A stretch of 64,000 nt of DNA. Origin: Cydia pomonella. Lineage: Eukaryota; Arthropoda; Insecta; Lepidoptera; Tortricidae. This document shows, piece by piece, positions 11,418 to 22,650 of the stretch. Made by a program: the position numbers and the translations under genes. Position 1 is the first letter of the stretch. Every line of letters begins with the position of its first letter. The notes under the pieces are model-generated. The model was not told the origin of the DNA and did not search any database. It worked only from the letters and a program-made list of their open reading frames with translations. The DNA lies in the NCBI RefSeq assembly GCF_033807575.1, contig NC_084713.1, positions 14,483,389 to 14,547,388 of the forward strand, written 5' to 3'.

Positions 11418-14400
11418 TTATCCTTCCAGTAAATCAATTAACTCCTCTGTACTATCTACCTGACTATCATCAGAACTACTTTCTGTGACATCAGTCTCCC
11501 TCTGAAATCTCTTTATTGAATCCGAAGATACTAAAGCTTCAAACCGCTTATAGCCCTTCACTCCTTTAAGCGACGTAATTACGTACCTATCGTTACCTGC
11601 CACTTTTGTAATCTTATATGGTCCACTGAATTTTTCTTTCAGTTTCCGCCTCACGTTAATGTTTCTATCAGCCGCGCCTTTCCACAGTACTAAATCATTT
11701 ACCTTGTACTTCGTTGGTCGTTTCCGCTTTGCATTAAAATGTTTTTGCATGACCTCTGCCGTTCTTTTAAGATTACCTGATGCAGTGCACCGAGTTTGCT
11801 CCGCAGTTTGTTCGTCGTCGAAGGAATTTCCTGCTATTGCTTGATATCTGCTACGGCTTGCGCTAAACATTAGTTTGAAAGGAGTAAATCCAGTAGATGA
11901 ACTATGTAAATTGTTCATACCCCAATTCACCTCAGACAGCTTCATATCCCAGTCTCTCTCGTTGTCCACGCTGGTATTTAATGAGTCTAATAATGTACGG
12001 TTATACCTTTCAACCTGACCGTTAGCACGAGGGCACGCTACTGCGTTAATGATATGTTTGATAAAGTTTTCTAAACAGAATTGTTTGAAACTTTTGCTCT
12101 TAAAACAGGAACCACTGTCGGATATTATTCGTTTCGGATATCCAAACGAACAAAATATATTAGATAGAGAACTTATTACCTCTCGAGCCCTCGTGGTTTT
12201 CACAGGAACTGCCCAAGTGAATTTTGTGAAGGAATCGACAACCATTAGCAAATAACAGTTACCTGCACGGCTCTTGCAGAACGGTCCCAGATGATCAATG
12301 TGCACTGTATGAAGTGGCTCTGCTATCTTCTCAATCGGGTGAAGTTCACCCTCAGCTCGCCCATACTGACTCCTCTTGTACAGACAATCTAGACAGGCGT
12401 TTACATACTTACGTATAAATCTAGTCATACTAGGGAACCAAAAGGTGTCCTTGATAATCTGTTCACAGCGTTTTAACCCGGGGTGTCCAATACAGTCGTG
12501 AAATTTTCGTAACACATTCCACCTCCCGTACTTAGGTACAACCAATCTTTCCTTACCACCTGCAATAACTCTATACAACCGCTCTTCTTTTAACTTATAA
12601 TTGTTTTTAATATCGGGTTCGGCCTCACCTGATTCCAGTTTGGTTTTGATGATACGAATCTTTTCATCCTGATTTTGAAGACAGACAATCCAATCGAAGA
12701 CATCAATAGTGTTGATATCAATTACTTGCGGAGGCTCGACCGGACTTCTGCTGAGGGCGTCTACGTGACTATGGGACTTACCAGGTTTATGTTCTACTTC
12801 CATGTCGTATTCCTGAATAAGTAACCACCATCGTGCTATTCTTGGAGTTAAATCCTTTTTCTGGAAAGTGTAACGCACTGCAGAGCAATCTGTGACCACT
12901 TTAAAATGGTTACCTACCAGGTAAATTCGGAACCGTCTTAAAGACTCCACGACTGCCAAGGTTTCGAGCTCGTAAGAATGATACATCGATTCTTCTTTGC
13001 TCGTTTTTCGACTAAAGTAGGATATGGGTTTTAAATTACCGTCTTGCTTTTGAAGTAGAATACCAGCTAATCCTCTGCTACTGGCATCTGTATGAACCTC
13101 GATATCGCCTTCTCGGCGAAAGAGAGAGAGAAGAGGACGAGTTGTTAATACCTTTTTCAACTCCTGGAAAGCTTTTTGTTGTTGTGGGCCCCACTCCCAG
13201 CCAACATTTTTCTGCAGCAACCTGTATAGATCATAAGCAATACCTGCATAGTTTTGGACAAACTTTCTGAAGTAACTGGTGAGCCCCAGGAACATACGCA
13301 GCTCATGAATGTTAGTCGGCTCCTTATACGCCAACACTGCGTCGATTTTTTTACTACCTGGTCTGATACCTTCCTCACAGATTTCATAGCCCAAGTAATC
13401 AATTTTTGTTTGCAAAAAGAAGCATTTCTCCAGATTCAAAGTCAACCCTGCATCTCTAATTATTTGCAATACTACCTTCAAAAGATCAAGACCTTCCTCT
13501 ATGGAGTTTGTAGGGAGCAGCACATCATCAATATAAGGCAAAACCTTGTCATGGCGCAGAGTTGAGAATATACGATCCATTAACCGCTGGAAAACTGCAG
13601 GTGAATTCGCGAGGCCGAATGGCATCCGAAGGAATTCGTAATGCCCTTCAGGTGTTACAAAACCAGTTTTATGAATATCGTCTTTAGCTACCGGAATCTG
13701 ATAAAACCCTTGAGACAAATCGAGGCTTGTAAAATATTTTTTTCCACCTAACTTTTCGATATGCTCCTCTATAACCGGCAAAGGATATTTGTCCTTCACT
13801 GTTATGCTGTTAAGTTTTCTAAAGTCTACACAAAGACGAAAATCTCCATTTTTCTTACGTACCAGGATAATTGGGCTCGCGTAATTGGAGGTGGATTCCC
13901 TAATGATTCCATTAGACAACATATCCTCAATCTTCTCCCTCATCACGGTCTTCTCAGAGTAAGATAACCTATAAGGCCTGTAACATACCGGCTTATCGGA
14001 ATTTAGCTCAATGTTAAGTTCGATTTTGTTCGTAACTCCCAATTCACGCGTGTCCTCTGAAAAACAATCCGAAAATTCTTGCAAAATCTGACTCAATTTA
14101 TTTAAAACCGATGGATCCTGAATCCCGCATTTAATCTTACTAACGTCTACTTTCATTATCGAATTTACCAATACATCTGTTCCTCGAGGAGCAGACACGG
14201 ATGTTTCTTCCACTACATACCCTCTAACTAGCAGTTGCCCCTTTTTAAAAGCCAAAGGATTCGTACCCTGATTTATAACAAAGACAGAATTAACTGGAGC
14301 ACAGTAAAGAGAAGAGGGAATGCTGTACTCTACATCATTAAACCTACAAGAGCGAGTATCCACAAACAATACAGTGGAATCTTGAAGAATTTCGTTACTA

Positions 14401-15839
14401 TCAGTCTCCACAAATTGAGCCGTATTAGCAGGAATAACCGTATCTGAAGAACAGACCAATCTTACCTTTGAAACCTCTGCATCTGCACAAATCGAACTTA
14501 TATGGACTATCTCCTCGTTGGCAGGCTCCTGCTTACTCCTCTCGAAGGTAACCGTTGATCCTTGAATAACTAACCTGTACAGACCATTATTAAGAACTGG
14601 CTGACCTACAAAGACATCGGCTCCTTTCAGGGGAATGTTGACCACCAATGCTTCAGATTTAACTTTAACCCCGTCGATAATAAACTCTACCGATACTTGA
14701 CCACAACAACTGACTTGTGGCCCGTAAAGCCCATTAATAAACATGTTGCATGGTTGTAAATTGAGATTTAGTTTACGAGAGCATTCCAATGTAATCAGAT
14801 TCCGTCGGGCCCCCGAGTCTAAATAGGCTCTTACCTGATGACCATTTAAACTGATGTTTTTATAATAGCAATCATTTACCTGGGAGTCAACAAGGTTCAC
14901 CGAAGCCTTCCGGAAACACTGCTCTGTCTTGTGGTTCGTCTTCCCACAAACGTCACATTTAACAGCGTTGGGATTCTTCGGACACGACCGCACGACGTGA
15001 CCTGCTTCCTTGCATAAAAAACAGGTTACAGATGGTTTGTTTGATGATGATATAGACTTCTGTTCTCCTGCGATCACTTCCTTTGATGTACCAGGAGCGT
15101 TAAAATCTCTGCCACGCATTGAATATTGTCGGTTTGGAGGTCCCTTTTTCTCATCGTTCATGCACAAGAACTGAGAATATAACTCACCAGGGGTTCTGTA
15201 GTTACCTGCTCTTGCCGAGGTCTTTAAGTGAAATGGTAGCCCTTCGATCAAACAAGACACAGCCTTATCACCAGTGATTTCGCATTTAGTTAACATGCTA
15301 CATTTAGAGTAAAAATAGTGTGTCATTGTCTCACCAAACAATTTCTTTCTATAGATCATTTCCTTAAGAGCTTCCGCATAATCCATGTTTTGAGGAAAAG
15401 CTTCAAGAATTCGCTCCTTCCATTCAAACCATGTCATTTCGTAGCTCCGTAAAGCATTATGCCACATCTTTGCTAAACCCGACAGGCGAGACTGCATATA
15501 ATAGCTTTTAACACTATCAGACCAACCGTGAATTGCGCCCAGTTGTTCAATTTTGTTGAGCCATTGTTGCGCTGGTAGCTCCGACTTCTCAGGATCAAAC
15601 TCCGGGATAATGTCAGGTTTCACCATAACACCATAATAATTTGGATTGATCCTACCAGGTTCATCCAGCGCAGCAGGCGGCTCGCGATCCACAGATTCTC
15701 GCGGCCGCCAAGGAGCCCAACGCCTCGGTGTACGCTCACGGCTGCGCCTGCGGCTACTGCTGCTGCGTTCTCGTCGTTCCAGTCGCGTGTTGTCCCACCG
15801 TACCGGGCTACGGGACCTGCTCCTACTATGTGAATCCAT
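11418..15839 (-). CDS. Gag-Pol polyprotein (Ty3/gypsy type)
   Basis: A 1473-residue frame with no frameshift between gag and pol. Residues 1-50 are Arg/Ser-rich (RSRSRSPVR). A retrotransposon-gag region spans about 65-235. Two CX2CX4HX4C zinc knuckles lie at 273-286 and 295-308. The aspartic protease motif DSGA is at 341-344. The reverse transcriptase has FTSLDLSQGFYQ at 703-714 and YIDD at 769-772. RNase H has D918, E957 and D984 in the expected order, followed by DALSR at 1027-1031. The integrase has its HHCC finger (H1114, H1119, C1149, C1152) and catalytic D1182, D1241 and E1277. All key residues are present, so activity is plausible. The start is the ATG just below the primer-binding site; no other start fits. 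The product should form particles, copy the RNA and integrate it. Confidence 0.97.
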   Translation of the reverse strand: MDSHSRSRSRSPVRWDNTRLERRERSSSSRRRSRERTPRRWAPWRPRESVDREPPAALDEPGRINPNYYGVMVKPDIIPEFDPEKSELPAQQWLNKIEQLGAIHGWSDSVKSYYMQSRLSGLAKMWHNALRSYEMTWFEWKERILEAFPQNMDYAEALKEMIYRKKLFGETMTHYFYSKCSMLTKCEITGDKAVSCLIEGLPFHLKTSARAGNYRTPGELYSQFLCMNDEKKGPPNRQYSMRGRDFNAPGTSKEVIAGEQKSISSSNKPSVTCFLCKEAGHVVRSCPKNPNAVKCDVCGKTNHKTEQCFRKASVNLVDSQVNDCYYKNISLNGHQVRAYLDSGARRNLITLECSRKLNLNLQPCNMFINGLYGPQVSCCGQVSVEFIIDGVKVKSEALVVNIPLKGADVFVGQPVLNNGLYRLVIQGSTVTFERSKQEPANEEIVHISSICADAEVSKVRLVCSSDTVIPANTAQFVETDSNEILQDSTVLFVDTRSCRFNDVEYSIPSSLYCAPVNSVFVINQGTNPLAFKKGQLLVRGYVVEETSVSAPRGTDVLVNSIMKVDVSKIKCGIQDPSVLNKLSQILQEFSDCFSEDTRELGVTNKIELNIELNSDKPVCYRPYRLSYSEKTVMREKIEDMLSNGIIRESTSNYASPIILVRKKNGDFRLCVDFRKLNSITVKDKYPLPVIEEHIEKLGGKKYFTSLDLSQGFYQIPVAKDDIHKTGFVTPEGHYEFLRMPFGLANSPAVFQRLMDRIFSTLRHDKVLPYIDDVLLPTNSIEEGLDLLKVVLQIIRDAGLTLNLEKCFFLQTKIDYLGYEICEEGIRPGSKKIDAVLAYKEPTNIHELRMFLGLTSYFRKFVQNYAGIAYDLYRLLQKNVGWEWGPQQQKAFQELKKVLTTRPLLSLFRREGDIEVHTDASSRGLAGILLQKQDGNLKPISYFSRKTSKEESMYHSYELETLAVVESLRRFRIYLVGNHFKVVTDCSAVRYTFQKKDLTPRIARWWLLIQEYDMEVEHKPGKSHSHVDALSRSPVEPPQVIDINTIDVFDWIVCLQNQDEKIRIIKTKLESGEAEPDIKNNYKLKEERLYRVIAGGKERLVVPKYGRWNVLRKFHDCIGHPGLKRCEQIIKDTFWFPSMTRFIRKYVNACLDCLYKRSQYGRAEGELHPIEKIAEPLHTVHIDHLGPFCKSRAGNCYLLMVVDSFTKFTWAVPVKTTRAREVISSLSNIFCSFGYPKRIISDSGSCFKSKSFKQFCLENFIKHIINAVACPRANGQVERYNRTLLDSLNTSVDNERDWDMKLSEVNWGMNNLHSSSTGFTPFKLMFSASRSRYQAIAGNSFDDEQTAEQTRCTASGNLKRTAEVMQKHFNAKRKRPTKYKVNDLVLWKGAADRNINVRRKLKEKFSGPYKITKVAGNDRYVITSLKGVKGYKRFEALVSSDSIKRFQRETDVTESSSDDSQVDSTEELIDLLEG

Positions 15840-15852
15840 ATCCCACTTCTGA
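15840..15852 (-). promoter_or_regulatory. Primer-binding site, tRNA-Leu-like
   Basis: The minus strand reads TCAGAAGTGGGAT, which is complementary to the acceptor/T-arm end of insect leucine tRNA (from memory). It sits three bases from the LTR and ends next to the Gag ATG at 15839. The part that would pair with the terminal CCA is missing, a feature reported for some gypsy-group elements. Confidence 0.6.
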
Positions 15853-15855
15853 AAA

Positions 15856-16950
15856 TGTTAAACAATTGTTAATAATGAAATAATACTCAAAGCCCTGAGC
15901 GAGTCATATTTATTTCAAAACTGCTACTCCTACTATTTATTAATAGCAAAAGCCTAAAGCGCAATTATTTCTCAACTACTTATGCCAAGATGTCATTTGA
16001 CAGTAAAATCAAATAAGGGATACTTAATTAATGTTAATTTAGAATAAGGAAAACCATTGTGCAGGTATAATATTTATTAACACATTATCAAAATCATATG
16101 CACGTTTATTAAACTATAAATTACGTAATCACGATTATAGAAACCATAATGCACAATAATAGTTAAATCTAGAAAACCTAGCTTCCTAAATGATAAGTAC
16201 TAAATACTAGAATACCTAGGTATTCTAGTATTACTGGCAATATTAAATAACGATTTAAATTACAACTGAATTGTTAAGCAAAGACGACTTTAACTGAATT
16301 TAAATAATTAATCTTAACTTTCATAACCCTATTCAAAATAGAACACTATTAACAGCATAGTACAATTTGCAACGTCTATAGAGCTATAGTCATTATCACT
16401 ATAGTTTAACGGTTAAATACAAAACGTTAGAATTTAAATTAAAGCTTGATATTAACCACAAACGCGACCGCTATTTAAATACAATGAAGAAAGCAACCAA
16501 AAGCCGTTAGACACTAATTGTAAAATCAACAAACAGCTAAATCTACCAAAAACACAGGTAATAGCAGGCAATTACTAAATCTAGTACTTATCTTTTAGCA
16601 CTATCCAACAACCAATTTACAGTTGTTTTCGCTACCAAAGTTCCAAGCGTAATGGCCGCGTCGGTCTAAATTTTCAAACGGCTGGATAACGAACTCCCCT
16701 CCAATAATCTGGTTACAGTTGCCTCGGCTAATCACGTTGCGAGGTTCCAGTGGCGTGATTGGTACGAACGTCGCTGATTGGTCCGTTTGGTAGGAATGCT
16801 GGCGCCATAGTTGCGACGAGCGAGTGCCCTCTTGCGGCCATGATAGAAACGGAGTGGTGTGACGTGTTGATGGCAGTGACGTTGCTCCATCGACGCAACC
16901 GTTGCGCCATCTATTTGCTGCTCGAGAGACTTCTATGGCCGTTATTGACA
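15856..16950 (-). repeat. 5' LTR of the gypsy-type element
   Basis: Direct copy of 9942-11035, including the 30-bp palindrome at 16203-16232. As the upstream LTR in element orientation it should hold the promoter; no exact transcription start can be read from sequence alone. Confidence 0.95.
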
Positions 16951-16954
16951 TAAT

Positions 16955-17139
16955 AGGAAAAATCCTAATCCAAGGAATTCCTATTCCTATTTTAGTGTAG
17001 TAAATTATCCTCAGGATACCTTCCTCCCACACAGCGCCATCGCTCTACTGCTCCAGAAGTATAAAGCACAAGTCAGGTAAAAAAAGAGAAAAAAGCGTTG
17101 GATCTTCGCAGAGGAGCACGGAATGCTGACAACGCATGC
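16955..17139. other. Flank right of the retrotransposon
   Basis: Short unique-looking sequence beginning with imperfect AGGAAAAATCCT/AGGAATTCCT palindromes. No gene is seen. Confidence 0.4.
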
Positions 17140-17380
17140 CCACCTGCAATAATTTATGGAGTAAATATGTAGGTCCTACTGAGCAATTTTACTATGGGAC
17201 CAACCCCGAAATCGCGAAAAACAAATTGGCTGTTTCATACATTTTGGCTGGTCTGACATTTTCTATGGGAGAGTTAATTTTTTGTCGATATTTCGGGGTT
17301 AGTCCCGTAGTAAGTTGCTCAGTATGACCTATATATTCACCGCGTAAATTATTGTAGGTGACTAAATAAACACCCTGTAG
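17140..17380. mobile_element. MITE, family 3, copy 2
   Basis: Inverted ends start CACCTGCAATAATTTATGG at 17141 and mirror near 17340-17370, with internal GGGACCAACCCCGAAATCG and its inverted partner. It is about 240 bp and non-coding; the small ORFs on both strands are by-products of the symmetry. The same family occurs at 29271-29531 and, decayed, at 9440-9700. Confidence 0.85.
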
Positions 17381-18387
17381 ACCCAATGTTTATCCATGTA
17401 ACCACTCTGTAGACCCATAAAACCCGGGGTAGGTATTTATTTACTCACCTGTCACAATCATCCTGTTTCAAAACTGTGCATTCCCGTTCCCTCAATACAG
17501 ACCTCTCCCAATTAGCACGAGGAAGCTAACAAAGACTCGGCGATGAATGGCCGCCATGAATGAACTCAATGGCGGCTTCTAATTGGAACTGCGGTTGTCG
17601 TGATATCGTAATTACCGGACTGGAGATAAGTAATACTAAAGACTGTCAATTTTACGTATCTTACAAAGTTACAAGATGCGCCGCTTTGATAGTTTTTAGA
17701 TATTTCTAATTTTCTGTAGCCTTTGGCGCAGAGAGTCAGAGACGTATAAGCATTTATGGACACAGCACGTCTTTGCGCACGTCGACGGCGCGTTAAAAAA
17801 AAACGCGGTATACATAAGCTCTAATAGAATATAGGTGTGTACACAAGATGTGTCTGACTCGCGTGCGTATTGCATGTGCATAGGCGCCCCATAGCCGCCC
17901 AAATTTGACTACAAGGTTGATCTAGCGCCACTCACCACGGCCCCGTTTGGCCGTAGCGTAGGGTAAACATTTGCTTTAGCCTCTGCACAGCTTCGCTGCA
18001 GCAATAAGTGCAACTCAACTCGTAATAAAACATACTTTGTATCGGGTTGAGAAATATTTTACAATAAGGATCGCAACTAGTATGTAGCCTCCACCTTGCT
18101 TCGATTTCCTCATTCGGTACTGATATACAATTATACATATTTATAAGGAATGACTTCTCTTTAGTAATTTATCGTCATTTCTTTTTAAGTAGCATCGTGA
18201 ATCGTAGTAACCAGACCTGACAGAATGTGGTTGGTACATCGTGCTCCTGACATTTGAATGGAGACATGGAATAGAGTCGGACCGAGCTAACTCTACATGG
18301 CGTTTGCAACGAAAAAGTGTGGTAATGTCAAATTTCTATGAAAATGTGACGTTTATAATGACACTCTTTCACTTATTTCTATACAAA
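17381..18387. other. Unrecognised intergenic stretch
   Basis: No gene is supported. It holds only short frames of 60-70 codons without domains or splice context. Confidence 0.4.
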
Positions 18388-18637
18388 TAGGGTTGCCATT
18401 GCCATCTCTAAAATTTTGAAACTAGGACATGACGCGTGAAAACCCTGGATTTTAGAGTCCAGAACCCGGACATGTCAACAGGTTTTTTTAAACAGGTTGT
18501 GCGTGTATCGCGGGCGGCCCTAAGACATAAATTTTTTAAACTCGGATCACAAATGAAGCCCCCCCCCCCCCCCCCCCCCCCCGATGCCCTCTAAACTAGG
18601 ACAAATCCGGGGAAACCCGGACGGATGGCAACCCTAC
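18388..18637. mobile_element. MITE-like element with poly-C tract
   Basis: AGGGTTGCCAT at the left is mirrored by ATGGCAACCCT at the right. Inside, CCGGACATGTC and GGACAAATCCGGGG stretches are partly complementary. A run of 24 C lies at 18559-18582. Confidence 0.6.
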
Positions 18638-20404
18638 AAGTCAGTTCAAAGTTAGGTTAGACGGACTCTAAGTACTCTGTACTTATTATTGACTAGTCTC
18701 TGCCGAGGCCCGAGAACTAAATGCGGCGTCACGTGGTCAACCGATGCCTATCTGGCCTATGTTATTACAGGTCTTTAGGTAAATTGCGAACAACATCCGG
18801 ATTGTTACGTGCACTGTGAGAATGCATCGTGCAGATCAGTGTCAAGCTAATCATTGGGCTACTTCGTACTATCATCAGTAAATCTTTTAGGTTTTATTTA
18901 TGTCTGGGTAGGTCCATCAAATATAAATAAGTCCATTGGTCATCGTAGTAGACTTTAAATGAACATGATTAGTGAACTTTTGTTTGCGTAAACAATAAGC
19001 AGTTGTTTCGGGTAAAGGTCACTGTTATTAACATACAATTCCGTACGTTGTTTAATTCAAGGCACTCTTGTTTTATACAGATGCAAAAGTGCATTCAGTC
19101 AACTTTAGAGGTATATTGTGGATAATCTGAAGAAAAGCGGGTTCCAGGTACTTAAGTGGAAATGTATACCATAGTCAAAGCAGCAAATATTTAAATACTC
19201 AAAGTACAATGAAGTAGTCGTTAGCTGCAATATCCATTACTCTAACATCTAAACAAGGGGTTTATTATGAAAACATTCGCGCGGCAGTCGCATGACTCGG
19301 CGGCGCCAGCCCAACTTGGTCAGTACGGCATCGATTGTCTATGCATGTAGCTTTGAATTCCTGCAGTTATTACTCACGGCACTGGATAAGGCACGTCGCT
19401 CCAATGTTGACGTGACTCAATTTACAAAACTAAAAGATGTAGAAAGCGACAAAGAAGATTCCGCAAGAATGTCACATAGTTGTTAAACAATTATCCTTAG
19501 GCATATACCAGGGCTCCCAAGCTGCTCTTCGGACATGGAATTGCAGTTGAAGAGGCACAAGAAAAAAATTCGGGAAAGTTTAGACCACTCAGATCGGCTT
19601 TTTTGTTACTTTTTTTTTCAAGTTTCGTTCAACTGAGGATTGCAACTGCGGTCAACTCTTCTCATCAAAAATTTGCCCTAACTTGGTACATTTGACTAAA
19701 ATTAATTTAACCAGGGAGGAATTAGTTAATAAAAAGTTACACGAATGTTTAAGTGTAGAAGCGTTACTATGTTCGTTATGATAATACTCATACTACGTGA
19801 AATGAGATGCATTTTTTTTTATTTGCACCCTAACTAAACAAGAATGCAAACCTTCATAGTTTCGTAAACATTCATGCAACTATGATGTCCATCACATCTT
19901 AACACAATTTATGAATCTTCGTGCGATTGTGAGTGTGACAAGTCCAGGTACCTAATATTAGCCCGAAATGTGAAAAGCCGTGGTAGAAAACTGTGCGTAT
20001 AATGAAAGTGCAATTGCGCCGTAACGTGAAGGTACAAAACATTATCAGTTAAATTACAATGTTTACAAACATTATACTTGCTCTGTTTTAATAAGGATAC
20101 TTACGTTATTTAATGCTGTTTAAGTAGGCAATGTGATAAGATAGCTGGCAGTCAATCTCGTAAGTTCCCGCGTACTTGTACAATACAAATACATGTTTTA
20201 TTTAATCATATAATCAAGCATTAATAAAATAATGACAAATTCATATCCGCAACGCGCACTTCGTCAGGAGGGTACAACCATAAATCAGCAACAGGCGTCG
20301 TCATTGCACACAAACAATAAAGCTATCCGCAACAGGCTTCGTCATATACACAGTAATTTTATTTAAAAAGGACCACCCTGAATCGCATCCGACCCAAAAG
20401 TTCC
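18638..20404. other. Unrecognised intergenic stretch
   Basis: No supported gene. The 64-codon frame at 19292-19486 has no family resemblance. The rest is AT-rich. Confidence 0.4.
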
Positions 20405-20585
20405 CATTTCGCTAGCAGCGTTTCCACGTTGTATAGCCAATGAAATCCCCTGCACCAGATACGACCCAGAGCGTGGATCGCAGCTCCTATCCCTAAGTCG
20501 GCGACCAAGTTATTTTACAAAAGCCTTAGCCTCTGTTCCCCAGTGTCCCCCGCAGTCTCCACTGCAATTGGCACAAAATCGTAGG
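20405..20585 (-). pseudogene. Decayed retroelement coding fragment
   Basis: On the minus strand one frame reads VPIAVETAGDTGEQRLRLL and then stops. A shifted frame continues with DPRSGSYLVQGISLAIQRGN. Together they resemble the C-terminal part of a protein often found with reverse transcriptases in arthropod genomes (from memory). It has at least one frameshift and one stop and is non-functional. Confidence 0.5.
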
Positions 20586-20760
20586 TACATTGGTTTCAGG
20601 GCACTGTACTTAGCATGCTTCAGTTCAATACAAATTCAATTCTAGTTTTAAACTTTTATAGAAATAAAAGCAAGTTCGAAATTCAAAACAAACAAAAAAA
20701 TACTATGTTCGCGCTATTGCCTAATACGCGTAGCGGGAATATGTCAGTCTCGCATGTTTT

Positions 20761-20905
20761 AAAGGTGACAGTCCATTTCCAACTGCAGCTGCACTACCGT
20801 TGCGACATTACTGGTGCGACATTACTGCAGCGGCCGACTGCTGCTGTTTGCGGCGTGCAGTCGCGGCAGCGTTCGTCAGTTGATTGCCAAAGTCAATGAA
20901 TAATG
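20761..20905 (+). mobile_element. MITE-like repeat, family 5, copy 1
   Basis: Begins AAAGGTGACAGTCCATTTCC and contains CTGCAGCTGCACTACCGTTG and ACATTACTGCAGCGGCC. The same modules occur inverted at 23610-23875. Confidence 0.6.
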
Positions 20906-22540
20906 TCACTGTCAGACGTATAAATAAAATTACTAATTTACTTATTTGTATATTTTACAAGAAGAAGTAAGTGACGATAATGCTACATTGTATACGAAAA
21001 TGAAAAACAGATTTGCCTTTCTACAAGAATCACAGTCAGTCCAAGGCAGTTACGCAATATTATTAAAAACCAGATATTGAATTGTGATCGTTTGTATGCC
21101 GATTAAATAAATAGCAATTTAACTTCAAATTGAAGAAATACAACCAAATTACTCGAATGAAATTAATGCAGAGGAGCAAATATTTCTTAACTTAAGGTAA
21201 GTTAACATTTTGAAATTATCTTCCCCATCCTCTTGACTAAATGCGTGACCACCGCGCACACAGCAACCCGACTTGAGCGGGACTCATGTTACTCGTGATG
21301 GATACGGTGTACGCTGGTTTACAAAGAGATTCGTGTGTTTCGGAGATGGCAATGCGACACGTAAGAATAAATTCTCCAATGTAGACGTTCAGTGTTAGTA
21401 AAATATTACACATTTATCTTTCCGAGTTTTCATATTAAGCCAATTTTACATTCTTTAGGTACCTAACAGTGAAAAATAAATGAATAAATTGCTTTGTAAG
21501 AGCTATAATTGCGCAATTTACACTTAATATTGTCCAGTGTCCTATTTCAAACTGAAGCACAAATTTAAATCTTATAATGGCTCTTGTGTTGCAGGTGTCC
21601 ATGGGCGACGGCATTCGTGGTCGGGGCAGATACAGTGTATGACTAGACCTTATAAAACTTGACGGGCGAGACAAGAAATCCTTTATGAAGAAAGCTATTT
21701 ACGTCAGCCAAGGGGCTGATAGAAAGAATTTTGAATAAATTAATTGGAATAATACATATTTTCCTCGTGTTGAAGTGATGAAAAAATTTCGTGTTGCACT
21801 CTGTAGCAAAGTTTATTTAAGTCTCATTCCTTGAATCCCCGCAACTGTCAATACAATTTTACTTTTAAAACCGTTGTCACTTCTCTCGTGGTTCAATTTT
21901 GTAATCTTTCTTATGATTGAGTATCCATATGCTACCATGTGTTAAACAACAACTTTGCCATTTATAATACATGGTAATATAACTTACTGATTGCTTCTAT
22001 TAGCTCAGGAATGGCTTTGCTATGACAAAGTGAGAAAGTGTCACCATAAACGAGTTAAACGATATTATACGCCGTGGGCTGGTAAAACTTGATAATTTTT
22101 AAATTTGTATTCTTAATCGCATTTAGAGACCAAAATATCATACAAAGTTTTCTGAAATCGTTTTAATCGTCGAAAATTACTGAACTAAAAAGAACACTCA
22201 CAATTTTGATCTATAGATGAATTAAGAAAACTTTACTTCTTCGTTGTGGTGTTTTTTTTTTGCCAAGATGTAAAAAGAAATAACGTGTTGTATGCAGAAA
22301 TATTCTTTTTTATCGGCTAAAAGAAAATAAAGAACATTTTTTTGCCGAATTTGACTAAACATTTTTTTGCTCCTCAGGAATGCGTGCTTAAAATCTGCCA
22401 GGTTTTACCAACCCACGATGTATATAATATGATATTACGACACTTTCACATTTTATCACGCCAAATTCACTGTGCCACGGTATGGTCAGCGAGCATTCAG
22501 TAATTAATCCTGTTAAATGCGAGAATCACTTAAACTTTTT
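20906..22540. other. Unrecognised AT-rich stretch
   Basis: No supported gene or RNA. The minus-strand 79-codon frame at 21435-21674 has no recognisable features. Confidence 0.4.
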
Positions 22541-22650
22541 TTCGGTCGGTGGCAAACAAGTATACGCGCCGCCTGGTGGCAAGCAGTCACCGTAGCCTAA
22601 GCACGCCTCCAATTCCAGAAGTGATACATGCGTGTTGCCGACCCTTTAAA
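22541..22650 (+). repeat. Interspersed repeat family 4, copy 1
   Basis: Contains GGTGGCAAACAAGTATACG, GCAAGCAGTCACCGTAGCCT and GCGTGTTGCCGACCCT. The same module occurs at 41171-41258, 60406-60516 (inverted) and 62276-62391. It is a very common lepidopteran repeat (from memory). Confidence 0.75.

Larger units (their letters stand above)
9942..16950 (-). mobile_element. Complete Ty3/gypsy LTR retrotransposon
   Basis: A 7.0-kb element with LTRs of 1094 bp (9942-11035) and 1095 bp (15856-16950). On both strands the LTRs begin TG and end CA. A TAAT duplication lies directly outside (9938-9941 and 16951-16954). I count only about five differences between the LTRs, so the insertion is recent. One minus-strand frame encodes Gag-Pol, and no env-like frame is seen. 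The primer-binding site resembles the complement of the tRNA-Leu 3' end. With the single Gag-Pol frame, this suggests the mdg3/micropia/blastopia group of Metaviridae, an inference to be tested by RT phylogeny. The element looks potentially autonomous. Confidence 0.95.

Noticed and set aside
13157..13565. Overlapping frames within the Gag-Pol region on both strands
   Set aside because: Shadows of the 1473-codon frame, which has all the retroviral-type motifs.
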